Origin: an uncultured Ilumatobacter sp.
GTDB taxonomy: Bacteria; Actinomycetota; Acidimicrobiia; Acidimicrobiales; Ilumatobacteraceae
Length of the DNA stretch: 15,534 nt
Direction of reading: 5' to 3'
Assembly (NCBI GenBank): GCA_938049325.1
Contig: CALICC010000109.1
Location: forward strand, 1 to 15,534
Below the pieces are notes generated by a model. The model ran no database searches. It worked only from the letters and a program-made list of their open reading frames with translations, and was not told the origin of the DNA. Numbering within the stretch: position 1 is the stretch's first letter; the number at the start of each line of letters is the position of its first letter. This document shows, piece after piece, positions 5,458-12,488 of this stretch. Position numbers and translations under genes: made by a program.

Positions 5458-6579
5458 ATGACCAACCGACTGAACGACCTCTACGAGCAGCAAGGTCAAA
5501 GCGCCTGGCTCGACAACCTGCGACGCGACTACATCACGTCGGGCAAGCTTGTCGAGATCCGCGATGGCGGTGCGCGAGGTCTCACCTCGAACCCGTCGAT
5601 CTTCCAGAAGGCGATTCAAGGCTCGGCCGACTACGACGAGCAGTTCAACGAGCTGATCGCCGACAACTCGGGTGCTGCAGGCGAGGTCATCGAGGACTAC
5701 TGGTCGCTCGTCATCCGCGACATTCACGGCGCATGCGATGTCTTTTCGAAGGTCTACGACCAGTCGAACGGCGTCGACGGCTACGTCAGCGTCGAAGTCG
5801 CACCGAACCTCGCCCACGACGGCCCGGGCACCGAGTCGGCCGCACGTGAGCTACACGAGCGCATCAATCGTCGCAACTTGATGGTCAAGATCCCGGGAAC
5901 GGAAGAAGGCATTGCACCCATCCAGCAGATGATCGCCGAGGGACGCAGCATCAACGTCACGCTGATCTTCTCACTCCCCCGCTACGCCAAGGTGATCGAG
6001 GCGTACATCGCCGGCCTCGAGGAACTCGCGAAGAACCCCGACGCGGATCTGTCACAGGTCGGCAGCGTCGCCAGCTTCTTCATCAGCCGCGTCGACGTCG
6101 AAGTCGACAAGCGACTCGAAACACTGGGTACCGACGATGCGCTCGCGTTGCGCGGCAAGGCAGCCGTCGCCCAAGGCCAGTTGGCCTACAAACTCTTCCT
6201 CGAGCAGTTCTCGGGTGATCGGTGGGCCAAGCTCGCCGCCCGTGGCGCCCGAGTACAGCGCCCGCTATGGGCGTCGACCGGAGCCAAGAATCCGGAGTAT
6301 TCCGACGTGCTTTACGTCGACGAGCTGATCGGACCCGACACGGTCAACACGCTGCCCGATGCCACGCTCGACGCATTCGTCGACCATGGCACCGTTGCCC
6401 GCACGGTCGATGCGGATCTCGATGGGGCCGAAGCGATCTGGGCGCAGCTCGCCGCTGTCGGCATCGACATGGATGACGTGGCTGCACAGCTCGAACGCGA
6501 GGGTGTGGCGAGCTTCGCCAAGGCGTTCGATGAACTCATCGCCGCCCTCGAAGAAAAGGCCGCCTCACTCAAGAGCTGA
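5458..6579 (+). CDS. tal: Transaldolase
   Basis: The 373-residue protein transfers a three-carbon dihydroxyacetone unit between sugar phosphates and works with transketolase in the pentose phosphate pathway. It is the long single-domain actinobacterial/cyanobacterial type of (beta/alpha)8 enzyme without a fused glucose-6-phosphate isomerase. Seen in order: GARGLTSNPSIFQKAI (38-53), the strand SVEVAPNLAHD, the Schiff-base lysine in NLMVKIPGTEEG (Lys144), NVTLIFSLPRY (166-176), SVASFFISRVD, and RPLWASTGAKNP (268-279). ATG 5458 has CGGAG (5447-5451) 6 nt upstream and lies 11 bp after the tkt stop. It ends 2 bp short of a convergent minus-strand gene. Confidence 0.97.
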   Translation: MTNRLNDLYEQQGQSAWLDNLRRDYITSGKLVEIRDGGARGLTSNPSIFQKAIQGSADYDEQFNELIADNSGAAGEVIEDYWSLVIRDIHGACDVFSKVYDQSNGVDGYVSVEVAPNLAHDGPGTESAARELHERINRRNLMVKIPGTEEGIAPIQQMIAEGRSINVTLIFSLPRYAKVIEAYIAGLEELAKNPDADLSQVGSVASFFISRVDVEVDKRLETLGTDDALALRGKAAVAQGQLAYKLFLEQFSGDRWAKLAARGARVQRPLWASTGAKNPEYSDVLYVDELIGPDTVNTLPDATLDAFVDHGTVARTVDADLDGAEAIWAQLAAVGIDMDDVAAQLEREGVASFAKAFDELIAALEEKAASLKS

Positions 6580-6595
6580 AATCAGAAGCTGAGTG
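6566..6595. terminator. Hairpin at the tal / unknown-gene convergence, possible bidirectional terminator
   Basis: CACTCA (6566-6571) pairs with TGAGTG (6590-6595), and GCT (6575-6577) with AGC (6587-6589) inside, leaving a 3-nt bulge and a 9-nt loop. Both converging stop codons lie within it. There is no T run, so termination is possible but not shown. Confidence 0.35.
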
Positions 6596-7076
6596 GCGAT
6601 GGGATGCGGAGCTGGTTCGCCGCGTCGGCATTCCAGTCAGCGATTCGTTGCGCGACGTCGATGACCCCGCCGTAACCGAAATCGTGTAGTCGGTCGAGAT
6701 CGAACGCGGTTGGTTGCATCGGCGCGGCGTACACAGCCGCAATTGCCAACTTCGGCCCGCGATGACGAATCATCAGTTCCGGGTGTGTCCCGTAGACCCG
6801 TGGTGCGAGAAAGCCAGGTGGCTTGGCACGGTGGAGATGCAACCGGATACACATGTCGGCACCGGCCACGCCGATCGCTGCGGCGGCGCCGAACTGAGCT
6901 GCCTCGCATTCGAGCACCGCGCCGTACCGCCTCTTCCAAGATGGCCCGCGCCGTTCGAGCCAGCGACGCGCCGCTTCGATCGTCGCGACGTGGACCACTG
7001 ACTCCGTGTCGGTCCAATCGTCGTCCTGGCCGATCGAGACCAGGGCGGAATCGCTGGCTTCACGCAACGTCCGCAC
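6582..7076 (-). CDS. Conserved-looking hypothetical protein in the azoreductase operon
   Basis: I do not recognise this 164-residue protein. It is soluble, with no signal peptide or membrane segment. It has an N-terminal helix-rich part including ATIEAARRWLERRG, a central segment ECEAAQFGAAAAIGVAGADMCIRLHLHRAKPPGFLAPRVYG, and a C-terminal LDRLHDFGYGGVIDVAQRIADWN. The GTG at 7076 is 21 bp past the hxlR stop and has GGGAAG about 6 nt upstream, so it is probably the third gene of the azoreductase-hxlR operon. Codon use (G or C at third positions) supports coding. It may be a target or partner of the same stress response, but nothing in the sequence shows its reaction. Confidence 0.65.
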   Translation of the reverse strand: MRTLREASDSALVSIGQDDDWTDTESVVHVATIEAARRWLERRGPSWKRRYGAVLECEAAQFGAAAAIGVAGADMCIRLHLHRAKPPGFLAPRVYGTHPELMIRHRGPKLAIAAVYAAPMQPTAFDLDRLHDFGYGGVIDVAQRIADWNADAANQLRIPSPLSF

Positions 7077-7097
7077 GAAACACTTCCCAGCGCTCGA

Positions 7098-7505
7098 TCA
7101 GCACCGGCGCCGGCCGGGAAGGAAACTCTCGTCGTCGGGCATCGGAAACTCTTCTGCCCACGTGGCCAATGACACGAACACGGGGCGCAACCCGATTCCT
7201 TTCCGGCTCGCGGTGTAGCGGACGACGCCCCCGACTTCGCTTCGACACACGACTCCCTCGGTCTCGAGCTCGGTGAGCCGGGCGTCGAGGAGCCGGTCGG
7301 AGAGCCCGGGGATCTCGGAGCGGATCTCACCGAAACGCAGCGACCGGTCACCGATCACGCGCAGAATCGATCCCGTCCAGCGTCGTCCGACGAGTTCGAG
7401 CGCGTGCTGGAAGTGCGGGCAGTAGGCGCTGTCATCGTGCGCAGCGCTGGAATCCGAGGCCGCCATGCCGGTCAACAGTATTGGTTCGCGCGTTTCCGCG
7501 TCCAT
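7098..7505 (-). CDS. HxlR-family winged-helix transcriptional regulator
   Basis: The 135-residue protein has the HxlR/DUF24 pattern: CPHFQHALELVGRRWTGSILRVIG (29-52), LRFGEIRSEIPGLSDRLLDARLTELETEGVV (56-86, the recognition-helix region), and the wing VRYTASRKGIGLRPVFVSLATWAEEF. Cys29, just before the DNA-binding domain, is the conserved cysteine that acts as a redox or quinone/electrophile sensor in relatives such as YodB and HypR; whether it senses here is inferred. The ATG at 7505 has GGAGGA about 7 nt upstream; Met14 is a weaker alternative. It lies 18 bp downstream of the azoreductase on the same strand, so it is likely autoregulated from the operators at 8141-8155 and 8179-8193. Confidence 0.92.
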   Translation of the reverse strand: MDAETREPILLTGMAASDSSAAHDDSAYCPHFQHALELVGRRWTGSILRVIGDRSLRFGEIRSEIPGLSDRLLDARLTELETEGVVCRSEVGGVVRYTASRKGIGLRPVFVSLATWAEEFPMPDDESFLPGRRRC

Positions 7506-7523
7506 GGTTCCGTCCTCCGGGTG

Positions 7524-8111
7524 TCAGGCGACAGCGAGCGCACCGATCTGGGCTTGGGCTGCGTGCAGCTTCGACGGATCGGTTCGGAGACCGCCGGCGT
7601 CGACCAGCGTCACGTCGGTGATCCCGATGAAGTTCAAGAACAGCGCGATGTGAGGGGACGCAAAGTCGGCTGCGTCGCCCAAGGGCACACCGCCTGAAGC
7701 GACGACCACGTACGCCTTCTTGTCCTTGAGCAAGCCGTTCGGCCCGGTCTTGGTGTACTCGAACGTGGTGCCGGCGCGAGCGACGAGGTCCATCCAGGCT
7801 TTCACCGATGAGGGCACCCCGAAGTTGTAGATAGGTGCCGCGATCACGATCACGTCGGCGGCAACGAGGTCGGATATGAGTTCGTCGGCGAGCGCAGCCA
7901 ACGCTGCCTGTTCGCCGGTGCGGTCACCAACGGGTGTGTTGTTGGCGGCGAATCGGTCTGCCGTGAGCACCGGAAGATCGGTGAGGTCGCGAACCCGAAC
8001 GGTTGCATCGGGATGTGCTTCGGCCAGCTTGGTGACGAGCAGGTCGTTGAGGCCGGTCGTCACGGATGCAGCGCCGCTTGCGGATGACTCGAGTCGAAGA
8101 ATGGTGGTCAT
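7524..8111 (-). CDS. azoR: FMN-dependent NADH:quinone oxidoreductase / azoreductase
   Basis: The 195-residue flavodoxin-fold protein matches the AzoR/AcpD family. It begins TTILRLESSASGAAS (the FMN phosphate-binding loop after the first strand), continues HPDATVRVRDL, the family signature PIYNFGVPSSVKAWMDLVARAGTTFEYT (93-120), GLLKDKKAYVVVASGG (127-141) and FLNFIGITDV. Members are homodimers that reduce quinones, and azo compounds in vitro, by two electrons from NAD(P)H, which protects against thiol-specific quinone stress. The ATG at 8111 has AAAGGA about 6 nt upstream. It is the first gene of an operon with hxlR. The promoter has a near-consensus -35/-10 and two inverted-repeat operators, so induction by electrophiles through HxlR is likely. 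The symbol is given by family. Confidence 0.93.
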   Translation of the reverse strand: MTTILRLESSASGAASVTTGLNDLLVTKLAEAHPDATVRVRDLTDLPVLTADRFAANNTPVGDRTGEQAALAALADELISDLVAADVIVIAAPIYNFGVPSSVKAWMDLVARAGTTFEYTKTGPNGLLKDKKAYVVVASGGVPLGDAADFASPHIALFLNFIGITDVTLVDAGGLRTDPSKLHAAQAQIGALAVA

Positions 8112-8140
8112 GATGGTCCTTTGAACAAGAAGGGAACTCG

Positions 8141-8155
8141 CTTACGAATTGTAAG
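8141..8155. promoter_or_regulatory. Operator O1 of the azoR-hxlR promoter
   Basis: CTTAC-GAATT-GTAAG is a perfect inverted repeat with 5-bp arms and a 5-bp spacer. It covers the -10 box (8148-8153) of the azoreductase promoter, a position suited to repression. HxlR regulators commonly bind such dyads beside their target genes; the assignment to this HxlR is inferred. Confidence 0.65.
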
Positions 8156-8175
8156 CTATCTCACCATCGAGTCAA
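8148..8175 (-). promoter_or_regulatory. Promoter of the azoR-hxlR operon
   Basis: On the minus strand TTGACT (8175-8170) and TACAAT (8153-8148) are separated by 16 bp, close to the housekeeping sigma consensus. Transcription would start near 8141, leaving a leader of about 30 nt with the AAAGGA ribosome binding site. This is the only promoter in the window with a good -35 and -10 pair. Confidence 0.7.
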
Positions 8176-8178
8176 AAG

Positions 8179-8193
8179 CTCACCAAAGGTAAG
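8179..8193. promoter_or_regulatory. Operator O2 of the azoR-hxlR promoter
   Basis: CTCAC-CAAAG-GTAAG has the same arm and spacer lengths as O1 with one mismatch in the left arm. It lies just upstream of the -35 box, 38 bp centre to centre from O1. Two like sites flanking the promoter suggest cooperative binding by regulator dimers. Confidence 0.55.
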
Positions 8194-8234
8194 TGAACGA
8201 CGTCACGCGACGCGCTGCGCTGCCGCCACGTTCT

Positions 8235-9824
8235 TCACTCGACGTCGAGTGCGATGCGGTGGTAGCCCTGTGCGCCATCAGGAGCAACAGCTTTCGGCTC
8301 TTCGACCTGCGGGACCCCTTCGCCGTCGATCGCGCGAACCTCGACGATGTGGCGGCCGGGCTCGACCCCCGCTGTGTCCCAGCGGTACACCCATTGAACC
8401 CACGTGTCGTTGGAGGGAACGCCGCCGAGCTCCGCCTCGAGCCAGTCGCCAGCACCGTCGATCCGCACCTGCACGCTCGAGACACCCCGATGCACTGCCC
8501 AGGCAACCCCACCGATCGGCACCTCACCGCTCCGGTTGGCACCACTGCGCGGCGTGTCGATGCGAGCCATTGTCTTGACCGGTCCGAGCTTCGACCAACC
8601 GCGCGGCACCCAGTAGGCGTCGAAGTCTTCCCACCGGGTCAGACGGATGTCGGTCACCCACTTTGTTGCCGACACGTACCCAAAAAGGCCTGGCACCACG
8701 ATGCGAACCGGGTAGCCGTGCTGCGCCGGAAGCGGCTCCCCGTTCATCGCGATCGCGAGCATCGCGTCACGACCGTCCATGATCACGTCGGTCGGCGAAC
8801 CACACGTCCAGTCGTCGACCGAGCGCGACACCACTTGCTCCGCTCCCTCTTGGAGCCCAGCCTCGTTGAGAATGTCGGCAAGCGACACACCCTGCCACAG
8901 CGCGTTACCGACCAGTTCACCGCCGACCGGGTTCGAAACACACGAGAGCGTGATCTGGCGTTCCATCTGCGGCCGCGCGAGGAGGTCGTCGAAGGTCAAC
9001 TCCAGTTCATTGTCGACCAAACCGGAGATGCTGAGCTTCCACGTGTCCTTCGCCACCTGCGGGACGACGAGCGCGGTGTCGATTCGGTAGAAGTTGTCGT
9101 TGGGCACGATGAAGGACTCGATGCCCTCGACGCCGAGCGAATACTCGTCCTCTGACCCCGATCCGCCGCCACCAGCGTCCTCCGACTCGACGTCAGGGAG
9201 GACGATGTCGGCGCGTTCGCTGTCGATCTCGAAGCGCCGCTGCATCAAACGGCCGACACCACCGGCCATCGCAGCCACGCTCCCGATGCCCACGGCACCC
9301 TGAACGAATTGTCGGCGATCGGGACCCATGATCGTCGGACGTCCGGTTTCCTCGTCGACCGGCCCCTGACGTGGCGACAGCCACCACAGCACAGCGAGCG
9401 AGACCACGGTGCCCACCAACGTGGGCATCAACTTGCCCAACGTTGGCGACGGTCGGATGAAGACGGCCCACGCTCCGATGAGGCCGATCGCACCGGTCAA
9501 GCCATATGCGAGACCTGTCGAGCCCTTCACGGCGAGAATGCCGATCACGGCACCGAGTACGAAGATCACGATCAGCGCACCTGCGACCAAGACCGCCTTG
9601 TCGCTGGTGCCGAATTGTTCGATCGCCCAGTCTTTGAGCCACTTGGGGGTGTAGTCGATGAACTCTTGCCCAACAGGCACGACCGGGGACGATGACCCTC
9701 GAAAGAGGCCGACAACGAGCTCTGCCACGGCAAGCCCGACCGCGGTGGCCAGCAAGCCGAGGCCAACACCTCGCCAGCGCGACACATCACGCTCTTGCAC
9801 CTCGGCGTAGAGTCCGCTGTTCAT
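8235..9824 (-). CDS. Membrane-bound molybdopterin-dependent oxidoreductase (sulfite oxidase fold)
   Basis: The 529-residue protein has four membrane segments (about 17-41, 77-99, 103-123, 131-150). A twin-arginine segment follows (DRRQFVQGAVGIG from 169, Arg170-Arg171, hydrophobic to about 190), then an acidic Gly/Ser linker (209-228) and a sulfite-oxidase-type molybdenum cofactor domain (about 240-405). Cys295 in TLSCVSNPVGG is the expected molybdenum ligand; HGYPVRIVVPGLFGYVSATKWV (369-390) is the usual cofactor/substrate segment. A Mo-co dimerisation-like domain follows (about 415-529, WAVHRGVSSVQVRIDG). The catalytic domain should be exported by Tat while the first four helices enter by Sec. 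The substrate is unknown and no heme partner gene is adjacent. ATG 9824 overlaps the divergent ATG 9823. A degenerate -10 (TACACC, minus, 9837-9832) sits 7 nt upstream. Confidence 0.9.
   Translation of the reverse strand: MNSGLYAEVQERDVSRWRGVGLGLLATAVGLAVAELVVGLFRGSSSPVVPVGQEFIDYTPKWLKDWAIEQFGTSDKAVLVAGALIVIFVLGAVIGILAVKGSTGLAYGLTGAIGLIGAWAVFIRPSPTLGKLMPTLVGTVVSLAVLWWLSPRQGPVDEETGRPTIMGPDRRQFVQGAVGIGSVAAMAGGVGRLMQRRFEIDSERADIVLPDVESEDAGGGGSGSEDEYSLGVEGIESFIVPNDNFYRIDTALVVPQVAKDTWKLSISGLVDNELELTFDDLLARPQMERQITLSCVSNPVGGELVGNALWQGVSLADILNEAGLQEGAEQVVSRSVDDWTCGSPTDVIMDGRDAMLAIAMNGEPLPAQHGYPVRIVVPGLFGYVSATKWVTDIRLTRWEDFDAYWVPRGWSKLGPVKTMARIDTPRSGANRSGEVPIGGVAWAVHRGVSSVQVRIDGAGDWLEAELGGVPSNDTWVQWVYRWDTAGVEPGRHIVEVRAIDGEGVPQVEEPKAVAPDGAQGYHRIALDVE
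9808..9813 (+). promoter_or_regulatory. Possible -10 box of the LOG-family gene
   Basis: TAGAGT fits TANNNT and ends 9 nt before the ATG at 9823, two to three bases more than at the other leaderless starts here. It lies inside the start of the divergent molybdoenzyme gene. Confidence 0.35.
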
Positions 9825-10857
9825 GGAACAAGGTGTAGCCGATTCGGCAAGCGAACGCGCAAGAAGAGTGGTGGACGAGCTCGGAGTTTCTGAGAATGTT
9901 CGGTTGGCGGAATCACTTGTTTCCGAAGCGATCGGACTCATCACCGATCAGCCCGACACGCTCGACCTCAAGATCGCCACCGCAGCGCTCACCGAGATGC
10001 GCGCTGCGTACCAGGTGTTTGCCCCGTTCAAAGACGAGCAGAAGGTGTCGATCTTCGGATCGGCCCGCACGAAGCCCGACGACCCGCTCTACGGACAGGC
10101 CCGCGACCTCGCAGCACAATTGGCCGATCTGGGCTGGATGACCGTCACCGGCGCCGGACCAGGGATCATGCAGGCAGGCATGGAAGGCGCGGGACGTGAC
10201 CAGTCGATCGGCGTCTCGATTCGTTTGCCCTTCGAGTCGGGCGCCAACTCCATCATCGCTGGAGATGAGAAGCATGTGTCGATGAAGTACTTCTTCACGC
10301 GCAAGCTGATGTTGATCAAGGAGTCGCAGGCGTTCGTGTGCTTGCCGGGCGGTTTCGGAACGCTCGACGAGATGTTCGAGCTCCTCACGCTGATCCAGAC
10401 CGGAAAGGGTCTCCCGGTGCCGGTCGTGCTGCTCGACGCTCCGGGCGATCCCTATTGGGAGAGCGTCGACTCGCTCGTCCGCACGCAGCTCGTCGAACGG
10501 GGCCTCGTGTCGGCCGACGACACCGGGCTGTATACGATCACCGACTCGTGCGCCGTGGCGTGCTCGACCATCGAAGGCTTCTATTCGAACTATCACTCGA
10601 TTCGTTTCGTCGGCGATCGGCTCATCGTCCGAATGCGGCGCGGTCCCGACGACACTCAGCTCAGCGAGGTGAACGACCGGTACGGACATCTCGTTGCGAG
10701 CGGGCGGATCGAGCGATCCGAAGCCAGCCGACCCGAACGTCGCGATGACGACCAGGTCGACCTGGACCGCATTGCGTTCGACTTCACGAAACATGGGTAC
10801 GGCGACCTGATCGCCATGATCGGCGACATCAATCAATGGGAGTCGCCGAGCGAGTAG
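9823..10857 (+). CDS. LOG / TIGR00730-family nucleotide 5'-monophosphate phosphoribohydrolase
   Basis: The 344-residue protein has the Rossmann-like LOG fold. SIFGSARTKPDDPLYGQAR (76-94) opens it, then TGAGPGIMQAGMEGA, MKYFFTRKLMLIKES (154-168, Arg160 and Lys161) and the signature PGGFGTLDE (175-183), whose glutamate is catalytic in relatives. LOG enzymes release the base from nucleoside monophosphates, classically cytokinin ribotides; bacterial relatives such as PpnN act on purine nucleotides. This is a long form: about 70 residues precede the fold and about 80 follow it, so the substrate may differ from plant-type LOG. ATG 9823 overlaps the divergent molybdoenzyme start; GTG 9868 or 9871 are plausible later starts that would not lose conserved sequence. 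The gene stands alone. Confidence 0.88.
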   Translation: MEQGVADSASERARRVVDELGVSENVRLAESLVSEAIGLITDQPDTLDLKIATAALTEMRAAYQVFAPFKDEQKVSIFGSARTKPDDPLYGQARDLAAQLADLGWMTVTGAGPGIMQAGMEGAGRDQSIGVSIRLPFESGANSIIAGDEKHVSMKYFFTRKLMLIKESQAFVCLPGGFGTLDEMFELLTLIQTGKGLPVPVVLLDAPGDPYWESVDSLVRTQLVERGLVSADDTGLYTITDSCAVACSTIEGFYSNYHSIRFVGDRLIVRMRRGPDDTQLSEVNDRYGHLVASGRIERSEASRPERRDDDQVDLDRIAFDFTKHGYGDLIAMIGDINQWESPSE

Positions 10858-10926
10858 GCCCGGAATGGTTGGTGCCATGACCGTCCGGCCTGACACGATG
10901 GTGACGTTCGAGATGACGACCCGCAC

Positions 10927-10932
10927 GAGGAA
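10927..10932 (+). promoter_or_regulatory. Ribosome binding site of the lipoprotein gene
   Basis: GAGGAA lies 6 nt before the ATG at 10939. It fixes the start directly in front of the lipoprotein signal peptide. Confidence 0.65.
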
Positions 10933-10938
10933 CCCCCG

Positions 10939-12285
10939 ATGACCCGCACGACCCTCCCGATCGCACTCGCTGGCGTACTGGCACTCTCAGCGTGCGGCGA
11001 CAGCAGCACGCCAAGCGAAGCCGTGTTCGACGGGGAACGAGCATGTCGGATCGGGCAGCGCCTGGTCGACGAGACCGCGTCGGGTGACCGAGATGGCGTG
11101 ATCAGCCAGATCGACCGCCTCGACGGACTCGACGGCATCGACACGTCGTCGCTCGACGTCGACGATCTCGACGAAATCGCCGAGGGTCTCGACGCAAACG
11201 CCGTCGAAGACCTCATGATCGAGTTCGAGGCAATCGACTGCGACATGGAAGCGCCGGACAGCTTGGTGGCCACCGCGACAACAGCGGCACCCGAGACGGC
11301 GACCGACTCGACCCCGACCGCTGAGGCGGCACCCGTCACCGACCCACCGACCACCGACCCACCCGCGACCGATCCCCCACCGACCGACCCGCCGGCCACC
11401 GACCCACCAACAACGCAGCCTCCGGCCTCGGACCCAGCAACGAGCGATGCGCCGCTGAGCACAACCCCTCCAGCTGCCGGCGATGCAGCGGTCGGCGTCC
11501 CCCTCGACATCGACTCCACCGGGCCCGGTTCTCCGGTTGGCCTCGACCGACCCACCGAGGAGATCATCGCCGATTACGGGATGAGCGGCATCTTGTTCAG
11601 CCCGAACACCAATGTCGTTGAACTGACCATCGATCGCAGCGACACCTCGTACGGCGGCGACCCCGAGTGGACGCGTCGTGACTCGATCACCATGTCGGCC
11701 ACCACGACGATGACGCTCGAAGACATCCAGGCGGTCTATCGCACGGCAATCGAGGGTCTGGGAGTGGCCTACGACTTCACCGAGTCGACCTCGAGTCGGG
11801 ACAACACTCGCAATGTCGGGCTCGAGGCCAGCCCCTCCGAATTCGACTCCGCGGTTGAGAAGTGGGACATCGTCATCGGTGAAGACGACGAGGTTCCCGG
11901 CGTCGTCGTGATCGAGGTCGGGCGATATCGCGACTTCGACGGGACGATCCCCGAGATTCCGGGCCCGGCACAGGAGCTCCTCTTCGGCACTGCGCAGCTC
12001 GGCGTCGACCTCGGCTGGACGTTGGCGTCATATCGCCTCAATCATTCGATCAACTCCTTCAGCGGCGGAACCTACGAGTTCGGCAGCGTGCGCTGGGACA
12101 TCTCCGAAGACGACACGATGGTCGCTGCGGCCGACGCGATGAAAGCCGCACTCGGCGGCGGGCCGTTCGACAACGAGGAAACCGAAGACGACAACATCAC
12201 CTGGTTCCTCCCGACCGACGACAGCCCGCTCTTCTCGATCCGCTACAGCGAATTCTCCGGGACCACCGCGTCGTACACGACCTGA
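10939..12285 (+). CDS. Putative lipoprotein with Thr/Pro-rich linker, function unknown
   Basis: The 448-residue protein has a lipoprotein signal peptide ending LALSAC, so Cys19 should be lipidated and the mature protein held on the outer face of the membrane. A small acidic helical domain follows (about 28-100, including DRLDGLDGIDTSSLDVDDLDEIAEGLDANAVEDLMIEFEAIDC). Next is a disordered Thr/Ala/Pro/Asp linker (about 107-185) with six TDPP-like units. Last comes a C-terminal domain (about 195-448) I do not recognise, with mixed strands such as NVVELTIDRS, GVVVIEVGRY and FSIRYSEF. The Cys36...Cys101 pair in the N-terminal domain could form a disulfide. The protein is very acidic. It is not obviously linked to the neighbouring genes. 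Confidence 0.8.
   Translation: MTRTTLPIALAGVLALSACGDSSTPSEAVFDGERACRIGQRLVDETASGDRDGVISQIDRLDGLDGIDTSSLDVDDLDEIAEGLDANAVEDLMIEFEAIDCDMEAPDSLVATATTAAPETATDSTPTAEAAPVTDPPTTDPPATDPPPTDPPATDPPTTQPPASDPATSDAPLSTTPPAAGDAAVGVPLDIDSTGPGSPVGLDRPTEEIIADYGMSGILFSPNTNVVELTIDRSDTSYGGDPEWTRRDSITMSATTTMTLEDIQAVYRTAIEGLGVAYDFTESTSSRDNTRNVGLEASPSEFDSAVEKWDIVIGEDDEVPGVVVIEVGRYRDFDGTIPEIPGPAQELLFGTAQLGVDLGWTLASYRLNHSINSFSGGTYEFGSVRWDISEDDTMVAAADAMKAALGGGPFDNEETEDDNITWFLPTDDSPLFSIRYSEFSGTTASYTT
11338..11424 (+). repeat. In-frame repeat encoding six TDPP-type units
   Basis: The DNA encodes TDPP, TTDPP, ATDPP, PTDPP, ATDPP and TTQPP in a row. The 15-bp units vary at third positions, so the repeat is maintained at protein level as a flexible wall-spanning linker rather than as a recent DNA duplication. 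Confidence 0.75.
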
Positions 12286-12296
12286 CCGATTCGCAC

Positions 12297-12488
12297 TCAG
12301 TCTGCGAGCTCACGGAGCAGATGGGCAGCCTTCTCGATGGAGCGGCGCGCCTGCATCAACCGCTTGTCGCTCACCGGTCGAACCAGTTCGCCGTCGGCCG
12401 CTGCCTCTCGCAACCGATCGAAGGCAAGCTCGTCGATCTCTTCAGCGAGTGCAGCCAGCCGATCGGCGAACGCTTCGTAGTCCGACAT
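12297..12488 (-). CDS. Small helical protein coupled to the GlcF-like gene
   Basis: The 63-residue protein is predicted to be two charged helices (about 2-30 and 40-62) with heptad-like spacing of Leu/Ala, so a helical hairpin or coiled coil is likely. It has no cysteine and no membrane segment. Its ATG overlaps the upstream TGA as TGATG (12490-12486), which implies translational coupling to the Fe-S protein gene. I do not recognise a family. The coupling suggests an accessory or assembly partner, but that is inference. It ends 11 bp from the convergent lipoprotein gene. Confidence 0.7.
   Translation of the reverse strand: MSDYEAFADRLAALAEEIDELAFDRLREAAADGELVRPVSDKRLMQARRSIEKAAHLLRELAD

Noticed and set aside
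8237..8250. Perfect 14-bp palindrome ACTCGACGTCGAGT at the end of the molybdoenzyme gene
   Set aside because: It lies almost wholly in coding sequence made of GAC/GTC/GAG codons, where GTCGAC-type palindromes arise often in this genome.
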